A stretch of 64,000 bases of DNA from Epiperipatus broadwayi. Lineage: Eukaryota; Onychophora; Udeonychophora; Euonychophora; Peripatidae. Below are positions 49,236 to 61,312 of this stretch, in pieces. The position numbers were made by a program, and so were the translations under genes. The notes under the pieces were generated by a model. That model was not told the DNA's origin and searched no databases. It saw nothing but the letters and a program-made list of their open reading frames with translations. Each line of letters begins with the position of its first letter. Positions within the stretch are counted from its first letter, which is position 1. The DNA lies in contig JAQFVV010006238.1 of the NCBI GenBank assembly GCA_028023455.1, positions 7,698,572 to 7,762,571 of the forward strand, in the 5' to 3' direction.

Positions 49236-50776
49236 TTTAATAACAATTATTGTGCTAGTATGAGATAGTGATCATGTGATGTTTAGTGGTTTAAATATTG
49301 TAATAGTGAGTAGTCATCTATAAGCACAATAACAGATGGAAGGCATAGTAATTCAGAAGTAAGAGCATTTTATAAACAATGTGGGCTCAGTAACAAAAGG
49401 GTTAAGTTTATTCCAATTATTGTATGAATGTAGTGATACATACTCTCAAATAAATATTTTATTTGTATATATTTTTTAAAAAATGTTAACTAATTATAAT
49501 TAATAATTGTAAAAAAAAAAAAAAAATGAAAGTAAAAGAGATTCAAAATAAACTGAAATTGTTAAAATAAAAAAGTTTTCAAGTTTTTAAAAATCTTTGT
49601 TGAAAAAAAATTCAAATTCATAAAAACATAATACTTTTCTTATTTTTAATCTGTATTTCTTTCTTATTTTTATATGTATATTTATCAATAAACATGCCAC
49701 TGAGATATATTAAAATAATGTTTGGGTGGAGGTAACTAATTTATTTATCAATAAACATGTATAATAACATATAAAAGGCTGTGAAAATAATTGTAATGAT
49801 CAGAAGACATTGTGCTAACACAGAGAACAGATTAGAAAAACATTTACTGTGAAAAACATTAAAAGATAGCATAATAACCACTACAGCCTACATTGGTGAA
49901 GCACATCTCATGAAAATGTATATGAAAATAAAGGTGTATTGTTAATATTTCTGTGTGTGATGCTCACATACATGTGTAGATTACATTTTATCAGAATTGC
50001 TCATTAAAAAGTCCAGTGATCTATCTTTCAGTTGGGAAGGTTGCTTCATAAATTGGAAAGATTTGTAGCATGGAAGGACATCATTATCTCTCTCAATTCT
50101 ACAAGAAAAGAAGAGGAAAAAATCAATTGATGCCTGCCAATTAAAGAACTCAAAATTGTGACCAATAAAGTGATTTATTCATTTACCAGCCAGGATCATG
50201 GACTATTTGATGAAAAAAATTAAATTCACTTTATTCTACACCTGTATATAAAAATTTAATGAATAAACTTATACATTCCTAACAGAGTCAAGTATATAGG
50301 ATTAATTAATAAATTAAATTAAAATTACTTCATTAAGAAAAAAAAAAGAAAAAAAATAATCTCAAAGGTTATATAGTGTAGCCATGAACTGTTATATCTG
50401 AATAAATATTTGAATCCTTAAAGTATATTTTTATAAATATGCTTTTTTTTTAGCTGATAAAGATGGACAGATTGATGTAAGATCTTTCTATTATTACTTT
50501 TTTTTTGTCTGCATATAGACTACATATGACTATACTTTTGTTAACATATAACATTTGTTTTATTATTTATTTTATTGTTATCACTATTGAACTTATTCTG
50601 GAAACATTATACATTAGTTTTTTCAAAGTGAGACATATATTTGTTTTGTATATTATCGTTTTTAATTAGGAAACTGATACATACATATATATTTTATTTT
50701 CCAATTATATGACTCAAAATTGATTAGGCATCTGGATTAATATAATTTATTGTTTAAATTAATGACAAAAGCTTAC

Positions 50777-50782
<6 letters not shown>
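49236..50782. other. AT-rich DNA, nothing recognised
   Basis: No coding region or repeat family seen. A short direct repeat TTATCAATAAACATG occurs at about 49682 and 49744. Confidence 0.5.

Positions 50783-50851
<69 letters not shown>
50783..50851. repeat. (TA)n microsatellite
   Basis: Uninterrupted alternating TA over about 70 bp. Confidence 0.95.
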
Positions 50852-50853
<2 letters not shown>

Positions 50854-50856
<3 letters not shown>

Positions 50857-50915
50857 CATGTCTTTAACAATATTCCTTAGCCAACATGCATGTCTTTAAC
50901 AATATTCCTTAGCCA
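50854..50915. repeat. Exact 30-bp tandem duplication, period 32
   Basis: ATGCATGTCTTTAACAATAT...TTAGCCA occurs at 50854-50883 and again at 50886-50915 without mismatches, right after the TA microsatellite. It is a likely slippage or repair product. Confidence 0.9.
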
Positions 50916-51039
50916 TTCAGTCTTAGTTTTAATTATCCTTTATGGGTGCCAATAAATAAAAAAATAATTACAATAAATAATATAATAATCACAAAATTTT
51001 GATCAGAAAAAACAATTAGATGTTATATATATATATATA

Positions 51040-51440
51040 TTAAGTAAAGCCTTTGATAGAGTGAATCGTGGGATTTGTTATTAAAGTTAGCTGCATATAG
51101 ATTATCTAAAAATTTGAGTGAACTTTTTAAATTTTATTTATTGAATAGGTCTCATTATATTTTCTTTAATAATGAATGGTCAAATTGTATTTATCCTATT
51201 TGGGGAGTGCCATGAGGTAATGTATTAAGTCTTTATTTATTTGCAATAATTACTTTAGATTTGCATTGTTTTACAAATAGTAAGAATATTCTTTGCTATG
51301 CTAATTATATAAAAATATTTAAACAATTTATAGTTCATCAGATCATTTAAAGTTGCAAGATACTGTTAGAATGTCTACAAAAATGGTGTATTAAAAATGA
51401 TATGATTATAAATCCTAGCAAATGTAAAACTAACATTTAC
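51040..51440 (+). mobile_element. Jockey/CR1-like LINE reverse transcriptase fragment
   Basis: Pieces read SKAFDRVNRGI, LAAYRLSKNLSELFKFYLLN, RSHYIFFNNEWSN, GVP-stop-GNVLSLYLF (usual GVPQGSVLGPLLF), CYANYIKIFK at the catalytic box (usual YADD; here YANY), and LQKWCIKNDMIINPSKCK. The motif order is that of Jockey/CR1-group reverse transcriptases. Several stops and loss of the two catalytic aspartates make it inactive. It is followed directly by the 5' part of a second, related LINE. Confidence 0.8.
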
Positions 51441-51504
51441 TGTAAAATCTGGTAAATTTATATAATTATGCATTAAATAACAAGCATGTGTCCAGATAAC
51501 ACCC

Positions 51505-52053
51505 CCACATTTTTATTTATAAAGGCTGTGCTGATTATATCTCTTCACATTGTCAATTGTTCTATAACAAACTCTATTTTTCCCACAAAAATTGCTAAAG
51601 TCATTCCTATCTTTAAAAGTGGAGATAAGGATAGGATCAATATATAGATCCATTTCAGTCTCATATAACATTGCAAGGATATTCAAGAGATGTATATGTA
51701 ATAAACTAGTTCATGATATCAGTAAATTGTTGGCATCAGAGTGACATAGTTTTGTACCAAATAAGTTAGTGAAAACAAATCTTATCACTATTTATGATCA
51801 TATTGCACATGTAATTGAAGACCAGGGTAAAATGGATGTTATTTATTTTGATATGCCTAAAGCCTTTGATAAGAATGATCATAGCATTCTTCTTACTAAA
51901 TGATACAATCTTGGTCTAGAAAGTAATGCAATTTGTTGGTTTGCATCTTTTATAAAAGATAAAGCAGCTTTTGTTAGGTTTAATGAAAACATTTCTTCTC
52001 AATATTATTATCTTAGAGTATCTCAAGATTAGTACTTTGGGTGCATTACCTTT
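51505..52053 (+). mobile_element. Jockey/CR1-like LINE, 5' part, split by array
   Basis: It reads IFPTKIAKVIPIFKSGDKD (fingers), CICNKLVHDISKLLAS, SFVPNKLVKTNLITIYDHI, GKMDVIYFDMPKAFDKNDHS (palm motif A), ESNAICWFASFIKDKAAFVR, and VSQD-stop-YFGCITF where VPQGSVLGALLF would be. The continuation of the same protein, from the catalytic SADDCKIF, is found 8.1 kb downstream at 60164. The interruption lies between these adjacent motifs. Confidence 0.88.
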
Positions 52054-52118
52054 TAATATATATATATATATATAACTTGTTTTTATTTTTCATATATATA
52101 TATATATATATATATACC

Positions 52119-52153
<35 letters not shown>
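52054..52153. repeat. (TA)n tracts at array left boundary
   Basis: TA runs with a short TTGTTTTTATTTTTC interlude separate the LINE from the first LTR-like unit. In the intact LINE about 15 codons would be expected at this site, so the tract may be expanded target sequence. Confidence 0.85.
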
Positions 52154-52156
<3 letters not shown>

Positions 52157-54363
52157 AATGGGCACAGATGACATTACTTTGTTTTTTTTATTAGTAAACA
52201 GAAAAAGAATAAAAGTTCACAAATAAAACTTCCTTTTTAAGAATTAAAAATTGAAAATTAAAATTTTATACTGAACTCATATATATATAAATAAAATCAC
52301 ACAGATGAAAAAAAATATAAAAATAAAACTTTATTAAAAGTAGAAAAAGTATTTTAAAAGCAAAAACTTAAAAAATATTTAGAGATAAAAATATATCTTT
52401 AAGTTTGAAAACAAATTAATTAATGTTATTGAAAAATGGAAATGATTATTTTAATTAGTCAAAGTGAACTAGTCTTTGAGCATTTAAATGTATAAGCAGC
52501 GGTCAGATAGGAAAACAATAGAAACTAATAGCAAATGAGAAAAATCCATTGACCTCAATGGAAGGATCATCATCATCAATGACGTAATGTCAATTGAATT
52601 CTTAAAATTAATATAAAAGGAAAAGTTTGGAAAATATTAGTTAGTTATTACGAGTGGAGAGATATGTGTTAGTGGAGAGTCGGAGATGAAGGGATTGAAA
52701 GACGCACTTTCAATTCCTTCAGTTGTTAAAGAAAAAAAATGAAACATCGTTTTCTACATTGAGGACCAGCTAAAGTAAAAAAAACCTCCGGATGAATAAA
52801 TGAAATGGCCAACAGAATACCAATCTTTTTAGGACGGCATGGGAATTCACATTCAAATGGCAAGCAACAGATAACGATGAACTGTTTAAAACCGTAAGAA
52901 CTTTATAATTAATGAACATTAAATTAAAAACTTTCCGTAGTTAAAATAATTGCAATAGAATCCTATCTGACCAACTTTATTTATTAATAAGTAATTTTAA
53001 TTTGATGTATTTCTTTTGTAAAATCATTTCCATTTTTTTTTTGTTTTTTAAGTTTTATTTATGATTTTTGTTTTTTGTTAAATTAAATTATAGAAATGTT
53101 AAACTTAATTCAGGCGTGAATGGCTATATAGATTTGTAAAGTTATATTAGGGGAGGGTAATCTTAGGTTATTTGTTTAGTAGTTAAATTGGGTTAATGGA
53201 TTGGATATATTGGTGTAATTAGTAGATGTACGAGATTCGCTATGGGCAGAATCACTGTACATGCCCTCTTTTGGTATGGAATGAGTACAAGATTGCTATG
53301 GGCAGAATCACTGTATATGCGCACACTTCCTTTTTGGCCTATGGAATGCAATTCGTAAGTCGGCAAAATGACCGCAGTCCTTTTGTATGGAGTTTTTTTA
53401 TTGCTCTTCTTGTCAGATAGATGTAGTATTCCTATCTGATGAGAGGCAATTTCTTCTCTTAACCTTTTGTGCTGCTGTATTCATATTACATTGAATACAT
53501 CGCTATATCAGATGGATTGATGTTGGTTTGGCTATGAGCTTTTGGTCTAAGGTTAAATAAGGATAGAATATTTTCTTTCAAATACAAATCTATGTAGTCT
53601 ATTTATACTTGACACTCTAAATAAAAATGCATTAAATTTAAGTTGGGTATGGACGTTGCATGGATTCGTTATCAGTTAATTATGTTTTTGGTTTTCATAT
53701 TTGATAAAAATATATAGACATTCGGTAAATAATGATAACTTACGGTGAGTATCTAAAATGTATTTATTCAGATGTCTTTTAAGTTATTGGTGTTAATGCG
53801 GCATCTTATGATGAATGCCATTGGGTTTCTTATAAATTTCCCTCTGCAATTCCACCAATGATTTTATATTTTGATCGTTTATGTTTATTTTGAAATGTTT
53901 TTAACCGTGTAATCTATGTAACCGATCTATACTCAACATTATAAAACAAACTTTTATAAATCCATCTGTGCGAACTTATAAAAATTAAAATGTAAATTTA
54001 TAAAAATTAAAATGTAAATTAAAATCAAAGTTAAAAATGTAAGTTAAATTTTAAAATGTAAACTGATACTAAAATAATTTTAAATATTATATATGTGCAT
54101 AAATAAATGTTTGTGTGTATAATTACTGGCAGTGGCTTATTTTATTCTTTTTTATATATTCTTAGATAAGAATTTATTATAAAATATAAATCTCTGCTAT
54201 TCCACTGAGCTAGTGACAATGGGCTAACGACTGGAATCAAAATATATAAAAAAAAAAAATTTTTTTTAACTTACGTATCTGCCTACTTTATAAATTTTCT
54301 AGGTTCAAATGCCTAGTGTCACCCTGTAGTGTAGATTACATTAAGTCTCACTATCTCCAGATC
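52154..54363 (+). repeat. LTR-like segment 1
   Basis: About 2.2 kb from TGTAATGGGC to ACTATCTCCAGATC. It holds the CRE-like and TATA motifs about 430-460 bp in and no long open frame. It is close to segments 2 and 3, with differences concentrated at CpG/TpG/CpA positions. Confidence 0.7.
52580..52620 (+). promoter_or_regulatory. CRE-like site and TATA box, unit 1
   Basis: TGACGTAA at 52580-52587 and TATAAAAGG at 52612-52620. The pair is found at the same spacing in unit 2 (55526-55533 and 55558-55566) and in the distant copy at 4292. In unit 3 the TATA box (58463-58471) is kept but the CRE-like site has become TGATGTAA. Predicted transcription start is about 30 bp downstream of the TATA box. 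Confidence 0.55.
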
Positions 54364-55092
54364 GTTAAAACTGGTGCCCAATATGGGGCCATCTTTAATA
54401 AACCACGAAGGCTCTGTGTAAATTTCTTTTTTCAAAATGAAATATTTTTATCTGTTTACATAAAGTCGTATACTTTAAATCTTATAAAAGCACTACCAGA
54501 AAGAAATAGCACATATATTAAACTCAAGAAAGTATTCACAATATTAAATTGTATTTTGTTAAAAGAAAGTCAAAAGGTTGCAATTAATATGTTTTTTGTT
54601 TATTAATATATATTATGCTTTAATGTGTATAGGTGCACACAGCCATGTAAGTTTATGATCATAAATGTGGTACCTTACGATGAGTATTATTTGGGAATTT
54701 ACTTCAGTGTAATCCTATGTAAGCATTTCAGTCAGTCATAAATAAGTTGGTGGTATTTATAATTGTGCTGCAAATATACACGTATAAACCCATTATTTCT
54801 TAAAACATATTTACCTCAATGCAACCTTCTTAAATAAATAATTTATATAATTTGCTTGTCATGCCATTTGTTAGAAATGAAATATAGAGAAAATAGAATT
54901 CTTGGGGGGAGGAGGCGTAAACATGATTGGTCCTTAGGAAAACGATAGTAAACATTTTTTTTGTATATAGTCTTTTTGTAAAATTACTAACCGGATGTTT
55001 TTGTAAATTTTCGTTAATCATGTACCATAATTACTAACCCTAAGCAAAATATTTTCTTTTTTTGTTTATTTTTTTAAGCAAGTTTACTGATA
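54364..55092 (+). repeat. Internal segment 1
   Basis: 729 bp between LTR-like segments 1 and 2. It opens with the primer-binding-site-like sequence and contains GGGGGGAGGAGGCG at about 54904. The frame 54316-54606 recurs in the next unit (57221-57493) merely because the unit is duplicated; it shifts near its end and has no family match. Confidence 0.65.
54372..54389 (+). promoter_or_regulatory. Primer-binding-site-like sequence 1
   Basis: TGGTGCCCAATATGGGGC resembles the tRNA-Lys-type binding site TGGCGCCCAACGTGGGGC (15 of 18). It lies nine bases after the point where unit 3 ends, the expected place just inside a 5' LTR. Confidence 0.5.
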
Positions 55093-57269
55093 TGTAATGG
55101 GCACAGACGATGTTACATTGTTTTTTTATTAGTAAACATGAAAAGAATAAAAGTTCGCAAATAAAACTTCCTTTTTAAGAATTAAAAATTGAAAATTAAA
55201 ATTCTATACTAAACTCATATATATATATAAAATCGCACAGATGAAAAAAAATTATTAAAATAAAACTTTATTAAAAATAGAAAAAGTATTTTAAAAGCAA
55301 AAACTTAAAAAAGATTTAGAGATAAAAATATATCTTTAAGTTTGAAAACAAATTAATTAATGTTATTGAAAAATGGAAATGATTATTTTAATTAGTCAAA
55401 GTGAACTAGCCTTTGGGCATTTAAATGTATAAGCAATGGTCAGATAGGAAAACAATAGAAACTAATAGCAAATGAGAGAAATCCATCAGGAAATCGGACC
55501 TCAATGGAAGGATCATCATCATCGATGACGTAATGTCAATTGAATCCTTAAAATTAATATAAAAGGAAAAGTTTGGAAATTATTAGTTAGTTATTATGAG
55601 TGGACAGATATGTGTTAGTGGAGAGTCGGAGGTGAAGGGATTGAAAGATGCACTTTCAATTCCTTCAGTTGTTAAAGAAAAAAAATGAAACATCGTTTTC
55701 TACATTGAGGACCAGCTAAAGTAAAAAAACCTCCGGATGAATAAATGAAATGGCCAACAGAATACCAATCTTTTTAGGATGGTGTGGGAATTCACATTCA
55801 AATGGCAAGCAACAGATAATGATGAACTGTTTAAAACCGTAAGAACTTTATAATTAATGAACATTAAATTAAAAACTTTCCATAGTTAAAATAATTGCAA
55901 TAGAATCCTATCTGACCAACTTTATTTATTAATAAGTAATTTTAATTTGATGTATTTCTTTTGTAAAATCATTTCCATTTTTTTTTTGTTCTTTTAAGTT
56001 TTATTTATGATTTTTGTTTTTCGTTAAATTAAATTATATAAATGTTAAACTTAAGTCGGGCATGAATGGCTATATAGATTTGTAAAGTTATATTAGGGGA
56101 GGGTAATCTTAGGTTATTTGTTTCATAGTTAAATTGGGTCAATGGATTGGATATATTGGTGTAATTAGTAGATGTAGTACGAGATTCGCTACAGGCAGAA
56201 TCGCTTTATATGCCGCACACTTCCTTTTTGGCCTATGGAATGCAATTTGTAAGTTGGCAAAATGACCGCAGTCCTTTCCTATGGAGTTTTTTTTTATTGC
56301 TCTTCTTGTCAGATAGATGTAGTATTCCTATCTGATGAGAGGCAATTTCTTCTCTTAACCTTTTGTGCTGCCGTATTTCGTATTACATTGAATGCATCGA
56401 TATATCAGATGAATTGACGTTGGTTTGACTGCGAACTTTTGGCCTAAGGTTAAATAAGGATAGAATATTTTCTTTCAAATGCAAATCTATGTAGTCTATT
56501 CATACTTGACACTCTAAATAAAAATGCATTAAATTTAAGTTGGGTATGGACGTTGCATGGATTCGTTATCGGTTAATTATGTTTTTGGTTTTCATATTTG
56601 ATCAAAATATATAGACATTCGGTAAATAATGATACCTTATGGTGAGTATCTAAAATGTATTTATTCGGATGTCTTTTAAGTTATTGGTGTTAATGCGGCA
56701 TCTTACGATGAATGCCATTGGGTTTCTTATAAATTTCCCTCTGCAATTCCACCAATGATTTTATATTTTGATCGTTTATGTTTATTTTGAAATGTTGTTA
56801 ACCGTGTAATCTATGTAACCAATTTATACTGAACATTATAAAACAAACTTTATAAATCCATCTCTGTGAACTTATAAAAATTAAAATGTGAATTTATAAA
56901 AATTAAAATGTGAATTAAAATCAAAGTTAAAAATGTAAATTACATTTTAAAATGTAAACTGATACTAAAATAATTTTAAATATTATATATGTGTGTAAAT
57001 AAATGTTTGTGTGTATAATTACTGGCAGTGGCTTATTTTATTTTTTTTTATATATTCTTAGATAAGAATTTATTATAAAATATAAATCTCTGCTATTCCA
57101 CTGAGCTAGTAACAATGGGCTAACAACTGAAATCAAAATTTATATAAATACAAAATATATATATATATATTTAACTTATGTATCTGCCTACTTTATAAAT
57201 TTTCTAGGTTCAAATGCCTAGTGTCACCCTGTAGTGTAGATTACATTAAGTCTCACTATCTCCAGATCG
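55093..57269 (+). repeat. LTR-like segment 2
   Basis: About 2.18 kb, same content as segment 1. TATA box at 55558-55566. It shares with segment 3 several changes absent from segment 1 (for example GCAATGGTCAG against GCAGCGGTCAG), suggesting segments 2 and 3 separated later. Confidence 0.7.
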
Positions 57270-57997
57270 TTAAAACTGGTGCCCAACATGGGGCCATCTT
57301 TAATAAACCACGAAGGCCCTGTGTAAATTTCTTTTTTCAAAATGAAATATTTTTATCTGTTTACATAAAGTCGTATACTTTAAATCTTATAAAAGCACTG
57401 CCAGAAAGAAATAGCACATATATTAAACACAAGAAAGTATTAATAATATTAAATTGTATTTTGTTAAAAAGAAAGTCAAAAGGTTGCAATTAATATGTTT
57501 TTTGTTTGTTAATATATATTATGCTTTAATGTGTATAGGTGTGCACAGCCACGTAAGTTTATGATCATAAATGTGGTACCTTACGATGAGTACTATTTGG
57601 GAATTTACTTCAGTGTAATCCTATGTAAGCATTTCAGTCAGTCATAAATAAGTTGGTGGTATTTATAATTGTGCTGCAAATATACACGTATAAACCCATT
57701 ATTTCTTAAAACATATTTACCTCAATGCAACCTTCTTAAATAAATAATTTATATAATTTGCTTGTCATGCCATTTGTTAGAAATGAAATATAGAGAAAAT
57801 AGAATTCTTGGGGGGAGGAGGCGTAAACATGATTGGTCCTTAGGAAAATTGATAGTAAACATTTTTTGTATATAGTCTTTTTGTAAAATTACTAACCGGA
57901 TGTTTTTGTAAATATTCGTTAATCATGTACCATAATTACTAACCCTAAGTAAAATATTTTTTTTTTTGTTTATTTTTTTTAAGCAAGTTTACTGATA
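57270..57997 (+). repeat. Internal segment 2
   Basis: 728 bp, nearly the same as internal segment 1. It begins with the second primer-binding-site-like sequence and contains the same G-rich run near 57808. No gag or pol. Confidence 0.65.
57277..57294 (+). promoter_or_regulatory. Primer-binding-site-like sequence 2
   Basis: TGGTGCCCAACATGGGGC matches the tRNA-Lys-type site at 16 of 18 positions, one better than the first copy. Both mismatches (T for C, A for G) fall in CpG sites of the reference sequence and are what CpG decay would give. Confidence 0.5.
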
Positions 57998-60163
57998 TGT
58001 AACGGGCACAGATGATGTTACATTGTTTTTTTATTAGTAAACATGAAAAGAATAAAAGTTCGCAAATAAAACTTCCTTTTTAAGAATTAAAAATTGAAAA
58101 TTAAAATTCTATACTAAACTCATATATATATATAAAATCGCACAGATGAAAAAAAATTATTAAAATAAAACTTTATTAAAAATAGAAAAAGTATTTTAAA
58201 AGCAAAAACTTAAAAAAGATTTAGAGATAAAAATATATCTTTAAGTTTGAAAACAAATTAATTAATGTTATTGAAAAATGGAAATGATTATTTTAATTAG
58301 TCAAAGTGAACTAGCCTTTGGGCATTTAAATGTATAAGCAATGGTCAGATAGGAAAACAATAGAAACTAATAGCAAATGAGAGAAATCCATCAGAAAATC
58401 GGACCTCAATGGAAGGATCATCATCATCGATGATGTAATGTCAATTGAATCCTTAAAATTAATATAAAAGGAAAAGTTTGGAAATTATTAGTTAGTTATT
58501 ATGAGTGGACAGATATGTGTTAGTGGAGAGTCGGAGGTGAAGGGATTGAAAGACGCACTTTCAATTCCTTCAGTTGTTAAAGAAAAAAAATGAAACATCG
58601 TTTTCTACATTGAGGACCAGCTAAAGTAAAAAAACCTCCGGATAAATAAATGAAATGGCCAACAGAATACCAATCTTTTTAGGATGGTGTGGGAATTCAC
58701 ATTCAAATGGCAAGCAACAGATAATGATGAACTGTTTAAAACCGTAAGAACTTTATAATTAATGAACATTAAATTAAAAACTTTCCGTAGTTAAAATAAT
58801 TGCAATAGAATCCTATCTGACCAACTTTATTTATTAATAAGTAATTTTAATTTGATGTATTTCTTTTGTAAAATCATTTCCATTTTTTTTTTTGTTCTTT
58901 TAAGTTTTATTTATGATTTTTGTTTTTCGTTAAATTAAATTATAGAAATGTTAAACTTAACTCAGGCGTGAATGGCTATATAGATTTGTAAAGTTATATT
59001 AGGGGAGGGTAATGTTAGGTTATTTGTTTTGTAATTAAATTGGGTCAATGGATTGGATATATTGGTGTAATTAGTAGATGTAGTACAAGATTCGCTACAG
59101 GCAGAATTGCTGTACATGCCACACACAACCTTTTTGCCCTATGGAATGCGATTTGTAAGTTGGCAAAATGACCACAGTCCTTTCCTATGGAGTTTTTTTT
59201 TTATTGCTCTTTTTTTCAGATAGATGTAGTATTCCTATCTGACAAGAGGCAATTTCTTCTCTTAACCTTTTGTGCTGCTGTATTTGTATTACATTGAATA
59301 CATCGATATATCAGATGGATTGACGTTGGTTTGGCTACAAGCTTTTGGCCTAAGGTTAAATAAGGATAGAATATTTTCTTTCAAATGCAAATCTATGTAT
59401 TCTATTCATACTTGACACTCTAAATAAAAATGCATTAAATTTAAGTTGGGTATGGACGTTGCATGGATTCGTTATCGGTTAATTATGTTTTTGGGTTTTC
59501 ATATTTGATCAAAATATATGGATATTCGGTAAATAATGATACCTTACGGTGAGTATCTAAAATGTATTTATCCGGATGTCTTTTAAGTTATTGGTGTTAA
59601 TGTGGCATCTTACGATGAATGCCATTGGGTTTCTTATAAATTTTCCTCTGCAATTCCACCAATGATTTTATATTTTGATCGTTTATGTTTATTTTGAAAT
59701 GTTTTTAACCATGTAATCTATGTAACCGATCTATACTCAACATTATAAAACAAGCTTTATAAATCCATCTGTGTGAACTTATAAAAATTAAAATGTAAAT
59801 TTATAAAAATTAAAATGTAAATTAAAATCAAAGTTAAAAATGTAAATTAAATTTTAAAATGTAAACTGATACTAAAATAATTTTAAATATATATGTGCGT
59901 AAATAAAGGTTTGTGTGTATAATTACTGGCAGTGGCTTATTTTATTCTTTTTTTATATATTCTTAGATAAGAATTTATTATAAAATATAAATCTCTGCTA
60001 TTCCACTGAGCTAGTGACAATGGGCTGGAATCAAAATTTATATAAATAAAAAAAAAATATTTTTTTTAAACTTACGTATCTGCCTACTTTATAAATTTTC
60101 TAGGTTCAAATGCCTAGTGTCGCCCTGTAGTGTAGATTACGTTAAGTCTCACTATCTCCGGAT
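57998..60163 (+). repeat. LTR-like segment 3
   Basis: The last segment, beginning TGTAACGGGC and ending CTATCTCCGGAT. Its right edge abuts the resumed LINE reverse transcriptase reading frame, so this is the right boundary of the insertion. TATA box at 58463-58471. Confidence 0.7.
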
Positions 60164-61074
60164 ACTCTCATCCCCTGTGTTCTGCTGATGATTGTAAGAT
60201 TTTTAGACATATTTATTCTATTCATGATTGCTTCTTGCTTCAGGATGATATTAATAGTTTTTCTAAATAGTATGGAAATAATAAAATGATAGTCAATGTG
60301 GACAAATGTTCTTCAGATTTTATTCTAATAAATCTCAAATTTTAATATTTGACTATTATATCAATAATTTTAAAACAAAATCTGTTGATACTGTTGGGGA
60401 TCTTGGAATTATATTTTCTAGTAATGGTTCCTTTCATAATCTTATAGAATCAATAATAAATACAGCCCTTAAGATGATGGGAGCTATTTATAGACATGGT
60501 ATTGCTTTTGAATACTCTAATAAATATAGACTTTTTCTATCTTTGGCTCTTCCTATTTGGAATTTGGGTCTGTTTCACGGAATTCTCATTCAAAAAGAGT
60601 CCAAATAAAATGCAGTTGGTTTTCAAACAATTTTCTAGGTTTTGTCAACTGAGAAGTGATTGTAAAATGCCTCTTGTAGCAAAGAGGAAAAAATAGGGAT
60701 ATGAAATTTTTGTATAATGTTATTATCGAAAAAATATTTCTTATAACATGATCTCAGAACTGCGTTTGAATTATTGTAAATATGAAATTCGTGCATATAA
60801 TTATTTCTTAATTGAAACTTGTAGAATTGATACTTTAAATTTTTTCCTCTTTTTTCATCAACCTAATATTTACAATTCAGACTTTTAATGACATCTTTTT
60901 TAACTCAATATTAATGATTTTTCAAAGATTGTTAAAAATATATATAATGCATAATTCATGAATTTTTTTTATTATTATTATTTTTATTTTTCCTTTAAAA
61001 CATATAATATATATCTTTTTTATGTGCAATCTGCAATTGGCTTTTGGCTATAGATATGTATACTAAATAAAAAT
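60164..61074 (+). mobile_element. Jockey/CR1-like LINE, 3' part
   Basis: Starting with PLCSADDCKIFRHIYSIHD (catalytic ADD kept), it continues CFLLQDDINSFSK, NNKMIVNVDKCSS, FDYYINN, SVDTVGDLGIIFSSNGSFHN, ESIINTALKMMGAIYRH, and a long degenerate tail ending near CAICNWLLAIDMYTK at about 61023-61066. The 3' end runs into (AAT)n, a usual tail for such LINEs. Two or more frameshifts are present (around 60270-60310 and 60600). Together with 51505-52053 it forms one LINE copy that the array split. Confidence 0.88.

Positions 61075-61312
<238 letters not shown>

Larger units (their letters stand above)
52154..60163 (+). mobile_element. Tandem LTR-like array, three long and two short segments
   Basis: Units start with TGTAAYGGGCACAGA at 52154, 55093 and 57998, giving periods of 2939 and 2905 bp. 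The third unit stops at 60163, after about 2166 bp; the matching point in unit 1 (54363) and unit 2 (57269) lies just before a primer-binding-site-like sequence. This yields the pattern LTR, internal, LTR, internal, LTR, which arises by recombination between copies of an LTR element. No gag or pol is present in the 0.73-kb internal parts, so it would be a non-autonomous element. Against a classic LTR: no polypurine tract is adjacent to TGTAAYG (a GGGGGGAGGAGG run lies about 185 bp upstream), and the CA end is not obvious. A plain tandem duplication of another repeat is the alternative. Confidence 0.75.

Noticed and set aside
53430-53470. Hammerhead ribozyme core (CTGATGAGAGGC)
   Set aside because: The CTGATGAG half is present but the GAAA half and flanking stems are not where needed.
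54316-57493. Repeated open frame (MSPCSVDYIKSHYL...) conserved in two places
   Set aside because: The two copies lie in duplicated units, so conservation is due to recent duplication. The frames shift near their ends and match no family.
52154-60163. Ordinary satellite DNA
   Set aside because: Only three units, with a truncated last unit that stops just before a primer-binding-site-like sequence, plus a solo relative at 3842, fit an LTR-type element better, though the missing polypurine tract keeps satellite or other tandem duplication open.
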